From: Aerococcus sp. Group 1
GTDB lineage: Bacteria > Bacillota > Bacilli > Lactobacillales > Aerococcaceae
DNA length: 64,000 nucleotides
Assembly: GCF_000193205.1 (NCBI RefSeq)
Contig: NC_015278.1
Coordinates: 62,001 to 126,000, forward strand
Direction of reading: 5' to 3'
Shown: piece by piece, positions 27,142 to 35,728 of the stretch
Layout of the letters: the number at the start of each line of letters is the position of its first letter
How positions within the stretch are numbered: the stretch's first letter is position 1
Translations under genes and position numbers: made by a program
Notes under the pieces: model-generated
What the model was told of the DNA's origin: nothing
What the model saw: only the letters and a program-made list of their open reading frames with translations
Database searches by the model: none

Positions 27142-28492
27142 GAAGCTAGCCAGCAGTGTGGCTGGGGCAATCCTGGCTTTGGTCTTTTTCGCCAGTCCAG
27201 TCCTGGCTAGTGGCGAGACGGTGACTGATTTTTCCCAACAATTAAGCCAAAGCCAGCAATATGGCTTCAAGCATGCGATCGCGATTGACCAAGAATCAGG
27301 GCAAATTCTTTACCAGAAGGACGCCGATGACCTGCATGGGATTGCTTCCTTGACCAAATTACTGAGTCTCTATGTGATCTATGACCAGCTGGCCCAGGGC
27401 AAACTTAGTCTAGACGAAGCCGTCCCGGTCTCACCAGCCTTGGCCCAGCAGTCCCAAGTAGAGGGCCTATCCAATGTGCCGCTAGTAGCGGGTCCGGCGA
27501 ATTATAGCGTGGACCAGTTGATTGATGCTGTCATCATTGCTTCGGCGAACTCAGCCACTGTGGCCCTAGCGGAAAAGGTGGCTGGCAGTGAAGATCACTT
27601 TATCGATCTCATGGCCCAAAAGTTAGACCAACTGGGCGTTGATGATTATAACTTGGTCTCCGCTTCCGGTTTACGTGGGGAATTGCGGGCGGATGCTAGA
27701 CCAGGCCAATTCGCTGAAAGTGAGGAAAACCGAGTCTCAGCTAAAAGTCTGGCCCTAGTCGTCCAAAGATTGCTCAAAGACTATCCCGATATTCAAAGTC
27801 GGGCCCAAGTGAAAGAAAAAGTCTTCCAAGTGGCCCCTGACTGGCAGGTGACTATGACCAATAGTAACCAACTCCTGCCGGGAATGACCTATGGACGGCA
27901 GGATATTACTGGATTAAAGACCGGGACCGAACTGGGCGCGGGCTATTGTTTGGTAGCTACTAGTTTTATTAATCAACGACCAGTTATCCTAGTGACATTG
28001 GGAGCGGAAAGTAATGAAGACCGCTTTCTGGAAACTTCTCGTTTGTTGTCCGATCTCCAAAACAATTTGGATTGGGTAGTCTTGATTCCCCAAGGCGCCC
28101 TCTATAATAATGGTGAAGAAGTGGAGATTTACGGCGGTAATAAGGCAACAACGCAATTGCAATACGGCAATACCGTGGCTTGCTTTGTCCCCCATAATTA
28201 CACCATTAGTGACAGCCCTGAAGCCGACTTTACCGAACCGGCTTCCTATTCTATGAATGGGAACTTGGAAGTCAATGCCCCTCTGGAGGAAGGGGAGGCA
28301 GTCAATACGGAAATCCTCCATATCCCCTTTGTGGACAGCGTGGACGGCCAATTAGCCTTGGCTACGGATTTGATGCCAACGGAAAATGTTAAGCGGGTCA
28401 GTCCTTTCGTTCAAATTACCCGCAAGGTCCATGAAAGCATGCAGTTCATCAGCGACTGGTTGAATGCCAAGATTGCGGAATATAGTTATTAA
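27125..28492 (+). CDS. Serine D-Ala-D-Ala carboxypeptidase (PBP5/DacA type)
   Basis: 455 residues from ATG 27125 (AAGGAGG 8-9 nt upstream). Signal peptide (KKLASSVAGAILALVFFASPVLA), then the S11 catalytic motifs: S75-L-T-K78 (IASLTKLLS), S140-A-N (ASANSATVALAE) and K265-T-G (LKTGTE). A C-terminal beta-rich region (about 320-420) and an end without an obvious hydrophobic helix but with an amphipathic stretch (HESMQFISDWLNAKIAEYSY) fit the PBP5 membrane-surface anchor. It trims the terminal D-Ala of peptidoglycan stems. The overlap with a VanS-like kinase gene suggests that the two-component system senses or tunes wall cross-linking. Confidence 0.93.
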   Translation: MKSVTKKLASSVAGAILALVFFASPVLASGETVTDFSQQLSQSQQYGFKHAIAIDQESGQILYQKDADDLHGIASLTKLLSLYVIYDQLAQGKLSLDEAVPVSPALAQQSQVEGLSNVPLVAGPANYSVDQLIDAVIIASANSATVALAEKVAGSEDHFIDLMAQKLDQLGVDDYNLVSASGLRGELRADARPGQFAESEENRVSAKSLALVVQRLLKDYPDIQSRAQVKEKVFQVAPDWQVTMTNSNQLLPGMTYGRQDITGLKTGTELGAGYCLVATSFINQRPVILVTLGAESNEDRFLETSRLLSDLQNNLDWVVLIPQGALYNNGEEVEIYGGNKATTQLQYGNTVACFVPHNYTISDSPEADFTEPASYSMNGNLEVNAPLEEGEAVNTEILHIPFVDSVDGQLALATDLMPTENVKRVSPFVQITRKVHESMQFISDWLNAKIAEYSY

Positions 28493-28509
28493 AAATAAAT
28501 GATATGAAG

Positions 28510-28606
28510 AAAGCCCCTCAGGTGGAACTTATTTATGTAGTGACCCCCAAAAGTTGAATTATTAGTCCAACTTTTGGGAGTCACTACATCCACTGAGGGG
28601 CTTTTT
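28510..28606. terminator. Bidirectional terminator carrying a 53-bp palindrome in its loop
   Basis: Outer arms AAAGCCCCTCAGGTGGA (28510-28526) and TCCACTGAGGGGCTTT (28589-28604) pair with one bulged G and are followed by T-runs both ways. The loop holds the IS-end palindrome at 28536-28588. It lies between the convergent carboxypeptidase and DUF3021 genes. Confidence 0.85.
28536..28588. mobile_element. 53-bp IS-end palindrome (MITE-like) in a terminator loop
   Basis: TGTAGTGACCCCCAAAAGTT ... AACTTTTGGGAGTCACTACA is a near-perfect palindrome. Its reverse complement matches the first ~46 bases of the IS3-family copies with two mismatches (including the central GGACTAA-AATTCAAC), then ends GTCACTACA where the IS reads on. 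It has two left-end-like IS termini and no transposase. It may be a relic or a minimal non-autonomous derivative. Confidence 0.75.
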
Positions 28607-28618
28607 GACTTGGTGACC

Positions 28619-29011
28619 CTAGTCCTTTTTCTTTTTCAGTTGTTGGTTAATTTGATTGATTTTATGACGGTTATAGAAGTAGTAGCAGACCCAAATAGCA
28701 AAGAAGATCAGGGCAAATTGAAGAATTGCTCCTACTAGAATAGGTACTTCTAAGGGCATCCAGTGGTTGATGATATTCATCAGGAGAAAGGCTAAGAGAG
28801 AAACGGTGAAATGTATGGAGACCTTGGCTAAGAGGGGCCAAGAGCTGTATTCATAGATGGCTGAGCTGCCCCCGATCACTGCGCCGAAGAACATAACTGA
28901 GGCCAGCATGGCGGTATAGGTCCAATCTTGGGTGTAAATAGCGCCCATAATGGCCCAGATAATGATAGCTAGGGAGACACTTTGGGAGATCGCGTTGACA
29001 ATGTTTTTCAT
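28619..29011 (-). CDS. DUF3021 family membrane protein
   Basis: About 130 residues with four hydrophobic helices (SVSLAIIIWAIMGAIYT; YTAMLASVMFFGAVIGGSSA; VSIHFTVSLLAFLLMNII; VPILVGAILQFALIFFAIWVCYYF) and a basic tail (NQINQQLKKKKD), the layout of DUF3021 proteins that pair with LytTR regulators and are thought to antagonise them at the membrane. An upstream ATG exists at 29029, but GGAGT precedes ATG 29011, so I use that. The gap to the LytTR gene is 14 nt, one operon. Confidence 0.8.
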   Translation of the reverse strand: MKNIVNAISQSVSLAIIIWAIMGAIYTQDWTYTAMLASVMFFGAVIGGSSAIYEYSSWPLLAKVSIHFTVSLLAFLLMNIINHWMPLEVPILVGAILQFALIFFAIWVCYYFYNRHKINQINQQLKKKKD

Positions 29012-29025
29012 GGTGAATACTCCTT

Positions 29026-29487
29026 TCAAATACCTAAGCGGTTCTTGAGCTGACTGACGAAACGGCGGGAGACATTGACCTGTTGACCGGTAGAGAGGTA
29101 GGCATACATATTCCCAGAAAAGGCCAGCTCCAAGCGCTCGATGGCTTGGATACGGACCAAGGCGTACTTAGAAATACGAATGAAGTCCTGGCTGTTTAAC
29201 TTGTCAGCTAAAGATGAGAGACTTTGCCGGGTCTGATAGTTGCCCTTACTAGTAGTGATGGTCACAACTCCCTGGTTAACTTCCAGGTAAATAATTTCCT
29301 TGGTGCGGACGATAAAATACTGGTCGTCGACTTTAAGGGCGATATCTTCCTGACTCTGGTTCAAGCAGGGACTAATTTGCTGGGCGAGGATTTGAGCTTG
29401 GGGCTCGCTTTGGGCGTGGATAGCGATATAGTTTTCTTTCAGTTGGGGATCAATGACTTCTTGAATTTTGATCTTACTGTCATCCAT
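29026..29487 (-). CDS. LytTR-domain transcriptional regulator
   Basis: 153 residues. There is no receiver domain; the C-terminal LytTR DNA-binding domain (about 50-150) shows DDQYFIVRTKEIIYLEVNQGVVTI, LNSQDFIRISKYALVRIQAIERLE and VNVSRRFVSQLKNRLGI. LytTR/DUF3021 pairs form small regulatory systems (the LytTR regulatory systems described in streptococci, where the membrane partner inhibits the regulator) that often govern bacteriocin, competence or membrane genes. The AT-rich peptide/membrane-protein pair lies just upstream on the same strand and is a candidate target, which is inference. Confidence 0.9.
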   Translation of the reverse strand: MDDSKIKIQEVIDPQLKENYIAIHAQSEPQAQILAQQISPCLNQSQEDIALKVDDQYFIVRTKEIIYLEVNQGVVTITTSKGNYQTRQSLSSLADKLNSQDFIRISKYALVRIQAIERLELAFSGNMYAYLSTGQQVNVSRRFVSQLKNRLGI

Positions 29488-29636
29488 AAACTCACTACCT
29501 TTCTAGGAATAATGAAGGGCTTAGCCGGCCTTTTCTTCACTGTTAGTATAGCAAATTGCTGAAATAACAGGGAGTTTTCTCGCTAAGCGGTGGGAAAATA
29601 GGTCTATGCGGTAAGGAGTGTGGATTTAAATAAAAA

Positions 29637-29663
29637 ACGACTGTGATTTGGGGTCACAGTCGT
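29637..29663 (-). terminator. Terminator after the small peptide gene
   Basis: ACGACTGTGA and TCACAGTCGT make a perfect 10-bp stem with a 7-nt loop. A-run on the plus strand at its left gives a T-run for minus-strand transcripts. Confidence 0.85.
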
Positions 29664-29671
29664 AAAATTGA

Positions 29672-29800
29672 TTATTTGGCTAATTCTTCATAGCTCTTTT
29701 TATTGTCTTCAAGTAAGTCCTCAGATAGGCTCATGATCTCGTCATCGCTAGGGGTGGAGGTATCAGAATGCTTAGGAAAGTTTGAATGGATATTTATCAT
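29672..29800 (-). CDS. Small acidic peptide gene, 42 residues, unknown function
   Basis: Reads MINIHSNFPKHSDTSTPSDD and continues EIMSLSEDLLEDNKKSYEEL-AK. A strong Shine-Dalgarno (AAGGGAGGTAGT-ATG) and a terminator 9 nt after the stop argue that it is a real gene. It has no membrane segment, no Cys and no double-Gly leader; it is rich in Asp, Glu and Ser, with an amphipathic C-terminal half (EIMSLSEDLLEDNKK). It follows the orphan membrane protein gene by 44 nt on the same strand. It could be a peptide precursor, a partner of that protein or a small regulator; nothing in the sequence decides this. Confidence 0.6.
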   Translation of the reverse strand: MINIHSNFPKHSDTSTPSDDEIMSLSEDLLEDNKKSYEELAK

Positions 29801-29844
29801 ACTACCTCCCTTTAAAGATTATAAAATACAAAGAATCTGAATTT

Positions 29845-30609
29845 TTATTCATCTAAGTCTATTAAGAAAAATTCGTTATACCAAATCTTATCTTTAGCGA
29901 CATGACTATTTTTATTGGATAGTTGTGTGGATTGGTTATTAGAATGGTGAGTCCAATAGCTTATTAAAGCAATAAATCTTCCTGCTTTCAAGGGAAGGAC
30001 ACAAAGTATGTATAAGAAAAAATAAAAGTAAAAGTCTTGAGCAACAGGGTTGTTATTTTCAAGAATAAAGCTTCCCTTCTCTAAGGAGGCAAGCAAATAA
30101 GGAATCACTAATAATGAAAATAGGCTTAATTCTAACTTACTAAATTTATAAGAAGCATGGTCGATTATTTTAATCGAGGTAGAGTCTTTGAAAAATATTT
30201 CTTTAATAATAAAAATTAAACAAATAGAGATAAGACATGTTAAAGTGAAACCTAATAGAATAATTATATCTTTCGGAAAAGAAGAGGTAAGTACGTATAA
30301 AAGAGAGGCAAGTAATGAAAATAATATTACAGCCTTATATAAAAATGATCTATTGCAGATTACTTTAAAGTTTATATTATGAGGTATAAAGCGATCACTC
30401 TGTAATCTAATTAGATAAAAATAAATGGTATAAGTCATTGAAATAGAGAAAAATGTAAAAAGCACAGTAGTAGAAAAATTAATATCTGTTTCATATTTGC
30501 TGGCAATAATCGCATACGGTAAAAGTATAAACATTAAGGCAGTACTTTCTATAATAGTTATTATTAATCGAACAGTAACTCCAAATTCTTTTCTATCTTT
30601 GTCGTTCAT
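29845..30609 (-). CDS. AT-rich integral membrane protein of unknown function
   Basis: About 254 residues with roughly seven hydrophobic segments (LIITIIESTALMFILLPYAII; STTVLFTFFSISMTYTIYFYL; AVILFSLLASLLYVL; IIILLGFTLTCLISICLIFII; LSLFSLLVIPYLLASL; FYFYFFLYILCVLPL) and a polar C-terminus. I do not recognise a family. Base composition is strikingly AT-rich against its neighbours, with AAA/ATA/TTA codons common, suggesting horizontal acquisition. The frame can open at GTG 30621, but that codon abuts AAAGGAG, so ATG 30609 is taken. It probably forms a unit with the 42-residue peptide gene downstream. Confidence 0.75.
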   Translation of the reverse strand: MNDKDRKEFGVTVRLIITIIESTALMFILLPYAIIASKYETDINFSTTVLFTFFSISMTYTIYFYLIRLQSDRFIPHNINFKVICNRSFLYKAVILFSLLASLLYVLTSSFPKDIIILLGFTLTCLISICLIFIIKEIFFKDSTSIKIIDHASYKFSKLELSLFSLLVIPYLLASLEKGSFILENNNPVAQDFYFYFFLYILCVLPLKAGRFIALISYWTHHSNNQSTQLSNKNSHVAKDKIWYNEFFLIDLDE

Positions 30610-30707
30610 TAGGAAGTACACTCCTTTAAATATATTTTGTTTTAGCTAAATGCTAATAATTATAGCTAAAAGTTTACCAATTTAAAGATAAGAATTGAAG
30701 GACTATA

Positions 30708-30742
30708 AAAAAAGGCTCCGCTTAGATACGGAACCTTTTTCA
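30708..30742. terminator. Terminator downstream of guaD
   Basis: AAAAAGGCTCCG pairs with CGGAACCTTTTT (one mismatch) over an 8-nt loop; A- and T-runs on both sides. Confidence 0.8.
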
Positions 30743-30794
30743 TATTCTAATAGTCAAATAGTTAAGATTAGATGGGGATAATTTTGACTATTTA

Positions 30795-32162
30795 CTAAAT
30801 CGTTACCTTATCCACCACTAAGGCGCCTTGGACCCAGACCTTACGGATGTTTTCTGGGGTGACTAGGTAAATGATGCGCTCAAAGATTTCCCGAGGGTCA
30901 TTGAAGACGCCAAAGTCAGGGAGAATGTTATTGGCGACTTTAGTGTCGATTAGTTGCAGGTCACAGGCTTGGCCACTTTCGATACTGCCTAGTGGGAGGT
31001 CGAGCGACTCGCCGCCACCCTTGGTAGCCAGATAGAAGGCTTCCACTAAGGAGATCCGGCTGTCCTTGACCCCACGTGCTTCAGGGCCAACTTGGGTATC
31101 GACGCCGTCTTCTAGGATTCGTGAAGAGACCACGGCTTGGCGGATATTTTCATAGAGGCTAGACGAGAAGCCGCCGGAAATGTCTGTCCCTAAGCCGATG
31201 TTGACGCCTTGAGCTTTCAAGCGTTTAACCGGGAGGACTGCATTAGCGAAATAGGCATTGGAATAAGGACAGTGGCCGATCCCCGTCCCAGTTTCTTGGA
31301 AGATCTTCCCATCAGCTTCATTAAGGAAGTTGCAGTGAGCCATCACTGACTTAGGACCTAAGAGACCGAAGTCGCGTAAGACCTCAGTGTCGCGTTTGCC
31401 ATGGAAGCGTTCCATAACAAAGTCGTGCTCCCATTGGCCTTCCGAGCAGTGGGATTGGACATGAGCATTGTATTTTTGAGCTAAGGCGCCTAGACCGGCT
31501 AGAGCCTCATCGGTACAGCTCGGGACAAAGCGCGGGGTAACCACCGGATAGACCCCTTGCTTATAGTCTTTTCCTAAGTCGCGAACTTTTTGGATAAAGG
31601 TCTCGGTGTCTTTGAGAGCTTGGTCAGTGGAAGCGTCCCGGTAGAAGTCCGGGTTGGCTTCGGGATCATCCATAACCACCTTACCCACTAAACCGCGTTG
31701 GCCGGCTTGGGCACAGATTTTGGCCAATTCATAGGAGGATTCTAGGTGAGCGGAGGCAAAATAGAGCCCAGTTGTGGTACCGCGAGCCAGTAACTGTTGG
31801 ACCAGGTCAGTATAGACCGAACGGGCGAAATCCAGATCGGCGTACTTGGCCTCTAAGGGGAAGGTGCACTCATCCAACCAGACATTGAGGGGTTCATCTA
31901 AGGCAATCCCGGCTTGAGGCCATTGGGGTGCGTGAATATGTAGGTCCACCAGGCCAGGCAGGAAGTATTGGCCGGCTTCTAAGCGGACAAAGTCAGTAGA
32001 CTCTTGGGCTTGCTTGACGGCTTCAACGTAGCTAGGGTCCTCTTGGCGGTAAACTTGGTCGATCTTACCGTTATCATCCACCGCGATCAGGGCTTGGGGG
32101 ACATAGTCTAATTGGCCGTAAACAGGGGTGTGGAAGAGGTCACCTTGGAAATACTGGGTCAT
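30795..32162 (-). CDS. guaD: Guanine deaminase
   Basis: About 455 residues of the amidohydrolase superfamily, hydrolysing guanine to xanthine in purine salvage. Metal and catalytic landmarks are LPGLVDLHIHAPQWPQAG, the VQSHCSEG block, VMAHCNFLN and LGTDISGGFSSSLYENIR. The frame is open from 32246, but no RBS supports that ATG. ATG 32162 follows AGAAAGGAT by about 9 nt and gives MTQYFQGDLFHTPVYG, a normal N-terminus. It stands alone, with a terminator downstream. Confidence 0.93.
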   Translation of the reverse strand: MTQYFQGDLFHTPVYGQLDYVPQALIAVDDNGKIDQVYRQEDPSYVEAVKQAQESTDFVRLEAGQYFLPGLVDLHIHAPQWPQAGIALDEPLNVWLDECTFPLEAKYADLDFARSVYTDLVQQLLARGTTTGLYFASAHLESSYELAKICAQAGQRGLVGKVVMDDPEANPDFYRDASTDQALKDTETFIQKVRDLGKDYKQGVYPVVTPRFVPSCTDEALAGLGALAQKYNAHVQSHCSEGQWEHDFVMERFHGKRDTEVLRDFGLLGPKSVMAHCNFLNEADGKIFQETGTGIGHCPYSNAYFANAVLPVKRLKAQGVNIGLGTDISGGFSSSLYENIRQAVVSSRILEDGVDTQVGPEARGVKDSRISLVEAFYLATKGGGESLDLPLGSIESGQACDLQLIDTKVANNILPDFGVFNDPREIFERIIYLVTPENIRKVWVQGALVVDKVTI

Positions 32163-32531
32163 CGATTGAATATCCTTTCTATTCTGCCACTTATCACTTG
32201 AGGCAATAAGCGAATATTGATAGTGTTCAGAGTGATGATTATTCATAAAATTAATGATTTTTAGTGGTTAAATTGTCAACCAACAGTTTCATTCTAACAA
32301 AAAGCGAATATAAATCAAGCTAAATTTAAAATCGTCCGGAAAATACCAGCGTTAGGGACTTTTCCTAAGACACCTGTAAAAAATCACCCAATTTTAGCCT
32401 CCAGCCAGGTTTGGACTTTTATGGGTTGTTTTTTATCGAATCGTGCTATTCAGTTGATTTTACAAAGTGATCACTTTTTGCTAATATTATTAGAATGCCA
32501 TGATAAGAAAATGAAATGGAGGTGGGAAAAG

Positions 32532-33758
32532 ATGGCAAGAGTACTTGAAAAAAGGAAAATTGGCCTCGTTCCCCGAATATTATTAGCAATTATTTTAGGA
32601 ATTATTGTTGGACAGTTAAGTTTGGCACCGGAGTGGTTCTTTAGGCTCTGTGTCACCTTTACCGGTATTTTTTCTAGCTTCTTAAGCTTTGTGATTCCCT
32701 TTATGATTATTGGTTTCGTGGTCCAAGGGATTGCTGACCTGGGGCAAGGAGCGGGTAAGTTACTCGGGATTACGGTCTTGACCTCGTATTTATCGACTAT
32801 CGTCGGCGGCTTTTTGGCCTATTTGATAGCTAGTCAGCTCTTTCCCTTTTTTATCAGTGAAAGCCTGGTCGAGCGCTTAACCCAAACGGCACCTAGTCTG
32901 GAACCGCTTTTTGTTATTCCTATTGAACCTTTCTTTGATGTGACGGGGGCGATTATATTTGCCTTTATGATGGGACTGGGAATCTACTGGCTCCGCCAAC
33001 ACGGTCGTGGCCAAGTGCTTTATGAAGGTTTTAGCGACTTTGGTGGGATTATCAGCCAGGTCCTGGCAAAAATTGTGGTGCCTCTCTTACCCATCCATAT
33101 CTTCTGTAATATCAGTAACCTCTCCTATAGTGGCTCGGTCTTTGCCATTATTTCAGTCTTTTGGAAGGTCTTTATCTGTGTCATTCTCTTACAGCTTCTC
33201 TATGTGGGCTTCCTATTTATTCTTTTTGGGACCTACGCGGGCAAGAATCCCTGGCAGCTGATGAAGAACCAAATCCCGGCTTATATGACCGCTATTGGGA
33301 CCCAATCCTCCGCCGCAACTATTCCTGTCAACTTGAAGTCAGCGGCTAAAAATGAAGTTTCCCAAGACATTGCGAACTTTGTCGTGCCTCTCTGTGCCAC
33401 CATTCATTTGACTGGGTCTATGATTACCATTACGGCCAATGCCACGGCCCTCCTATTAATTTACGGTATGCCCCACAATCTTACTACTATTTTAGCCTTT
33501 ATCTTGACGCTGGGGGTCTGCATGGTGGCTGCACCTGGGACTCCGGGAGGGGCCATAATGTCAGCCCTACCTTTCTTACCGATGATAGGGATAATTGACC
33601 CAGGCATGCAACAAATCATGATCTCCCTCCACTTGACCCAGGATTCCTTTGGGACGGCCGCCAATATTTCGGGAGACAACGCCATTGCTGTCTTTATTGA
33701 CAAGATTTACCATAATTACATTAATAAAAGCGAGAAGGAAAGCTCAGACTTGGCTTAG
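32532..33758 (+). CDS. Dicarboxylate/amino acid:cation symporter (DAACS family)
   Basis: 408 residues from ATG 32532 (GGAGGTGGG upstream). About eight membrane segments plus the re-entrant loops of the glutamate-transporter fold: FSSFLSFVIPFMIIGFVVQGIADLG, the serine-rich hairpin TAIGTQSSAATIPVNL, and CMVAAPGTPGGAIMSALPFLP near the substrate site. Members carry glutamate, aspartate, serine/threonine or cystine with Na+ or H+; the exact substrate cannot be read from sequence. A 37-residue in-frame upstream extension has no RBS and is rejected. It is followed by a terminator and then the serS T-box. Confidence 0.88.
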   Translation: MARVLEKRKIGLVPRILLAIILGIIVGQLSLAPEWFFRLCVTFTGIFSSFLSFVIPFMIIGFVVQGIADLGQGAGKLLGITVLTSYLSTIVGGFLAYLIASQLFPFFISESLVERLTQTAPSLEPLFVIPIEPFFDVTGAIIFAFMMGLGIYWLRQHGRGQVLYEGFSDFGGIISQVLAKIVVPLLPIHIFCNISNLSYSGSVFAIISVFWKVFICVILLQLLYVGFLFILFGTYAGKNPWQLMKNQIPAYMTAIGTQSSAATIPVNLKSAAKNEVSQDIANFVVPLCATIHLTGSMITITANATALLLIYGMPHNLTTILAFILTLGVCMVAAPGTPGGAIMSALPFLPMIGIIDPGMQQIMISLHLTQDSFGTAANISGDNAIAVFIDKIYHNYINKSEKESSDLA

Positions 33759-33761
33759 GCA

Positions 33762-33793
33762 AAAGCCATTTGACAAGGCGGGCTTTTCTTCTT
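33762..33793 (+). terminator. Terminator of the DAACS gene
   Basis: AAAAGCC and GGGCTTTT pair, followed by CTTCTT; starts 3 nt after the stop codon. Confidence 0.6.
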
Positions 33794-33829
33794 AAAATAG
33801 ACTTAGCTTTGGAGTTTTACTCCAGTAAA

Positions 33830-34105
33830 GTCTTGGATGACTTTATATATAGAACAAGTGATGCTTGTGACTAGTAGCTTAGGAAACTTTTTAGCGAGTC
33901 CATGGTGGGTGAGAATGGATAGGGGGACCTGGGTGAATCCACACAAGGACTGCCTACGACTTAGTATTAAGGAAGTAGGGCCGGCACAAACCGTTATTTG
34001 TAAGTGTAAGGCAAGACTTGCCTTGAAGCAGGGTGGTACCGCGCAGAGTGATGACCGTTTCGTCCCTTTGATTGAGAGGGCGGAATGGTTTTTCTTTTGC
34101 CCTAA
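33830..34105 (+). promoter_or_regulatory. T-box leader of serS
   Basis: The T-box signature AGGGTGGTACCGCG is at 34030-34043, followed by a terminator-like arm CGTCCCTTTGATTGAGAGGG..GGAA..GGTTTTTCTTTT. A long stem I region precedes it; GTGAATCCACAC there could hold a UCC serine specifier, which is inference. Uncharged tRNA-Ser should relieve termination. The apparent 101-residue ORF across it is not a gene. Confidence 0.93.
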
Positions 34106-34176
34106 TAGTGTTGAAGAGCATTCGCCAATATTAATAAAGTAATAATGAAAAAGTTTAAAAGAAATGAGGATTTGTA

Positions 34177-35475
34177 ATGATTGATGTACGTTTATTACGG
34201 GATAATTTTGATCAAGTGGCTGAGGCTTTGAAGGGCCGGGGGGTTGAGAAAGAAACCCTAGAACACTTACGCGACCTGGACCAAAAACGCCGCCAAGTGA
34301 TTGTCGAAGCGGAAAACTTGAAAAAGGAACGGAATATCGCTTCTGACGCTATTGGTCAACTCAAGCGCAATAAGGAAAATGCCGACGACAAGATCCAAGA
34401 AATGAAGGCCTTAGGGACCAAGATCAAGGCCTTGGACAGCGACTTAGACCAACTTGACCAAGAAGAGCATGATATCCTGGCGCGGATTCCTAACCTACCA
34501 GCTGAAGGCGTACCGGTCGGTGCAGATGAAGATGAAAATGTGGAAATCCACCGTCACGGGGAAACCCCTGAATTCAACTTTGAACTCAAAGCCCACTGGG
34601 ACTTAGCCGAAGATTTAGATATCCTTGATTGGGATGCAGGGGCTAAGGTGTCAGGTTCTCGTTTTGTCTACTATAAGGGTCTGGGGGCACGTTTGGAACG
34701 GGCTTTGTATAACTTCATGTTGGACCAACACCAAAAAGAAGGCTACATGGAAATGATTACGCCTTTCTTAGTCAACGACCAAGCCATGTATGGGACTGGA
34801 CAATTCCCTAAATTCACCGAAGACGTTTACCAAATCACCAATGAAGGGCAAGACCTGACCTTGATTCCTACTGCAGAAGTGCCGTTAACGAACTACTTTG
34901 CTAAGGAAATCTTGAAGGAAGAAGACCTGCCTATCCGGGTAACGGCTCTCTCACCTTGTTTCCGTTCTGAAGCCGGTTCAGCGGGACGGGACACCCGGGG
35001 TTTGATCCGGATGCACCAATTCCAAAAGGTAGAAATGGTTAAAGTAGCGACTCCAGACCAATCCTTCGATGAACTGGAAGCCATGACTAAAAACGCAGAA
35101 AATATTCTCGACTTACTCGGTTTACCTTACCGTCGCATTATCCTCTGTACCGGGGATATGGGCTTCTCAGCAGCCAAGACCTATGATATCGAAGTTTGGA
35201 TGCCCGCCCAAAATACCTACCGGGAAATTTCTTCCTGCTCTAACTGTGTGGACTTCCAAGCACGCCGGGCCCAAGTCCGCTACCGGGACATTGATGGCAA
35301 GACCCAACTGGCCCATACTTTAAACGGGTCTGGTTTAGCAGTGGGTCGGACAGTCGCTGCCGTCTTAGAAAACGGACAAAACGCGGACGGTTCCATTACC
35401 ATCCCTGAAGTGCTGGTGCCTTACATGGGTGGGGTAGATAAAATTACCAAGGAAAACGCCCGGGGCTTAAATTAA
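34177..35475 (+). CDS. serS: Seryl-tRNA synthetase
   Basis: 432 residues, full length. The N-terminal two-helix coiled-coil arm that grips the long variable arm of tRNA-Ser spans about 25-105 ([17 protein letters not shown] ... [12 protein letters not shown]). Class II motifs follow: motif 2 [23 protein letters not shown] and motif 3 [17 protein letters not shown], with the [14 protein letters not shown] segment common in bacterial SerRS. It charges tRNA-Ser in the cytoplasm. It is controlled by the T-box leader immediately upstream; RBS ATGAGGA precedes the ATG. Repeat E2 and a terminator follow. Confidence 0.98.
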   Translation: MIDVRLLRDNFDQVAEALKGRGVEKETLEHLRDLDQKRRQVIVEAENLKKERNIASDAIGQLKRNKENADDKIQEMKALGTKIKALDSDLDQLDQEEHDILARIPNLPAEGVPVGADEDENVEIHRHGETPEFNFELKAHWDLAEDLDILDWDAGAKVSGSRFVYYKGLGARLERALYNFMLDQHQKEGYMEMITPFLVNDQAMYGTGQFPKFTEDVYQITNEGQDLTLIPTAEVPLTNYFAKEILKEEDLPIRVTALSPCFRSEAGSAGRDTRGLIRMHQFQKVEMVKVATPDQSFDELEAMTKNAENILDLLGLPYRRIILCTGDMGFSAAKTYDIEVWMPAQNTYREISSCSNCVDFQARRAQVRYRDIDGKTQLAHTLNGSGLAVGRTVAAVLENGQNADGSITIPEVLVPYMGGVDKITKENARGLN

Positions 35476-35495
35476 GAAGTTTAGAATGATGGAAA

Positions 35496-35727
35496 AGTAT
35501 TTTTGTTAATTTAGCTGATGAGCAGTAGTGGCGCTTTGAATTTGGGCCTTAGCCATGAACAAGCAAGCGATCTGAATTAGGGGGCGTAGGCTTAAGCCGT
35601 ACGAACCCTTTGAAGCTCGCTAGGTGAGAGACCTAGCGCTCGAACCGGTGCCATGGCTCTTTAACGCCCAGAATTCAAAAGCAGAACGAATGCTCATCAG
35701 CTGGTTACATTAACTTAGCTAAATACT
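35496..35727. repeat. Repeat E copy 2: ~232-bp multi-hairpin palindrome, inverted relative to copy 1
   Basis: Read on the minus strand it aligns with 1691-1907. Outer arms AGTATTT/AAATACT and AGCTGATGAGCA/TGCTCATCAGCT, then GCTTTGAATT/AATTCAAAAGC. Internal hairpins: perfect CGCTAGGT gagag ACCTAGCG (35618-35638) and CGTAGGCTTAAGCCGTACG. Stems differ from copy 1 while pairing is largely kept. It lies between the serS stop and its terminator. Confidence 0.8.
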
Positions 35728-35728
35728 A

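Noticed and set aside
32247..32531. Purine riboswitch ahead of guaD or the symporter
   Set aside because: I looked on both strands for the conserved purine aptamer blocks and found none; only plain promoter-like AT-rich sequence is visible.
33837..34142. 101-codon ORF upstream of serS
   Set aside because: It lies across the T-box leader, including the conserved AGGGTGGTACCGCG block, and has no RBS; the RNA structure explains the sequence.
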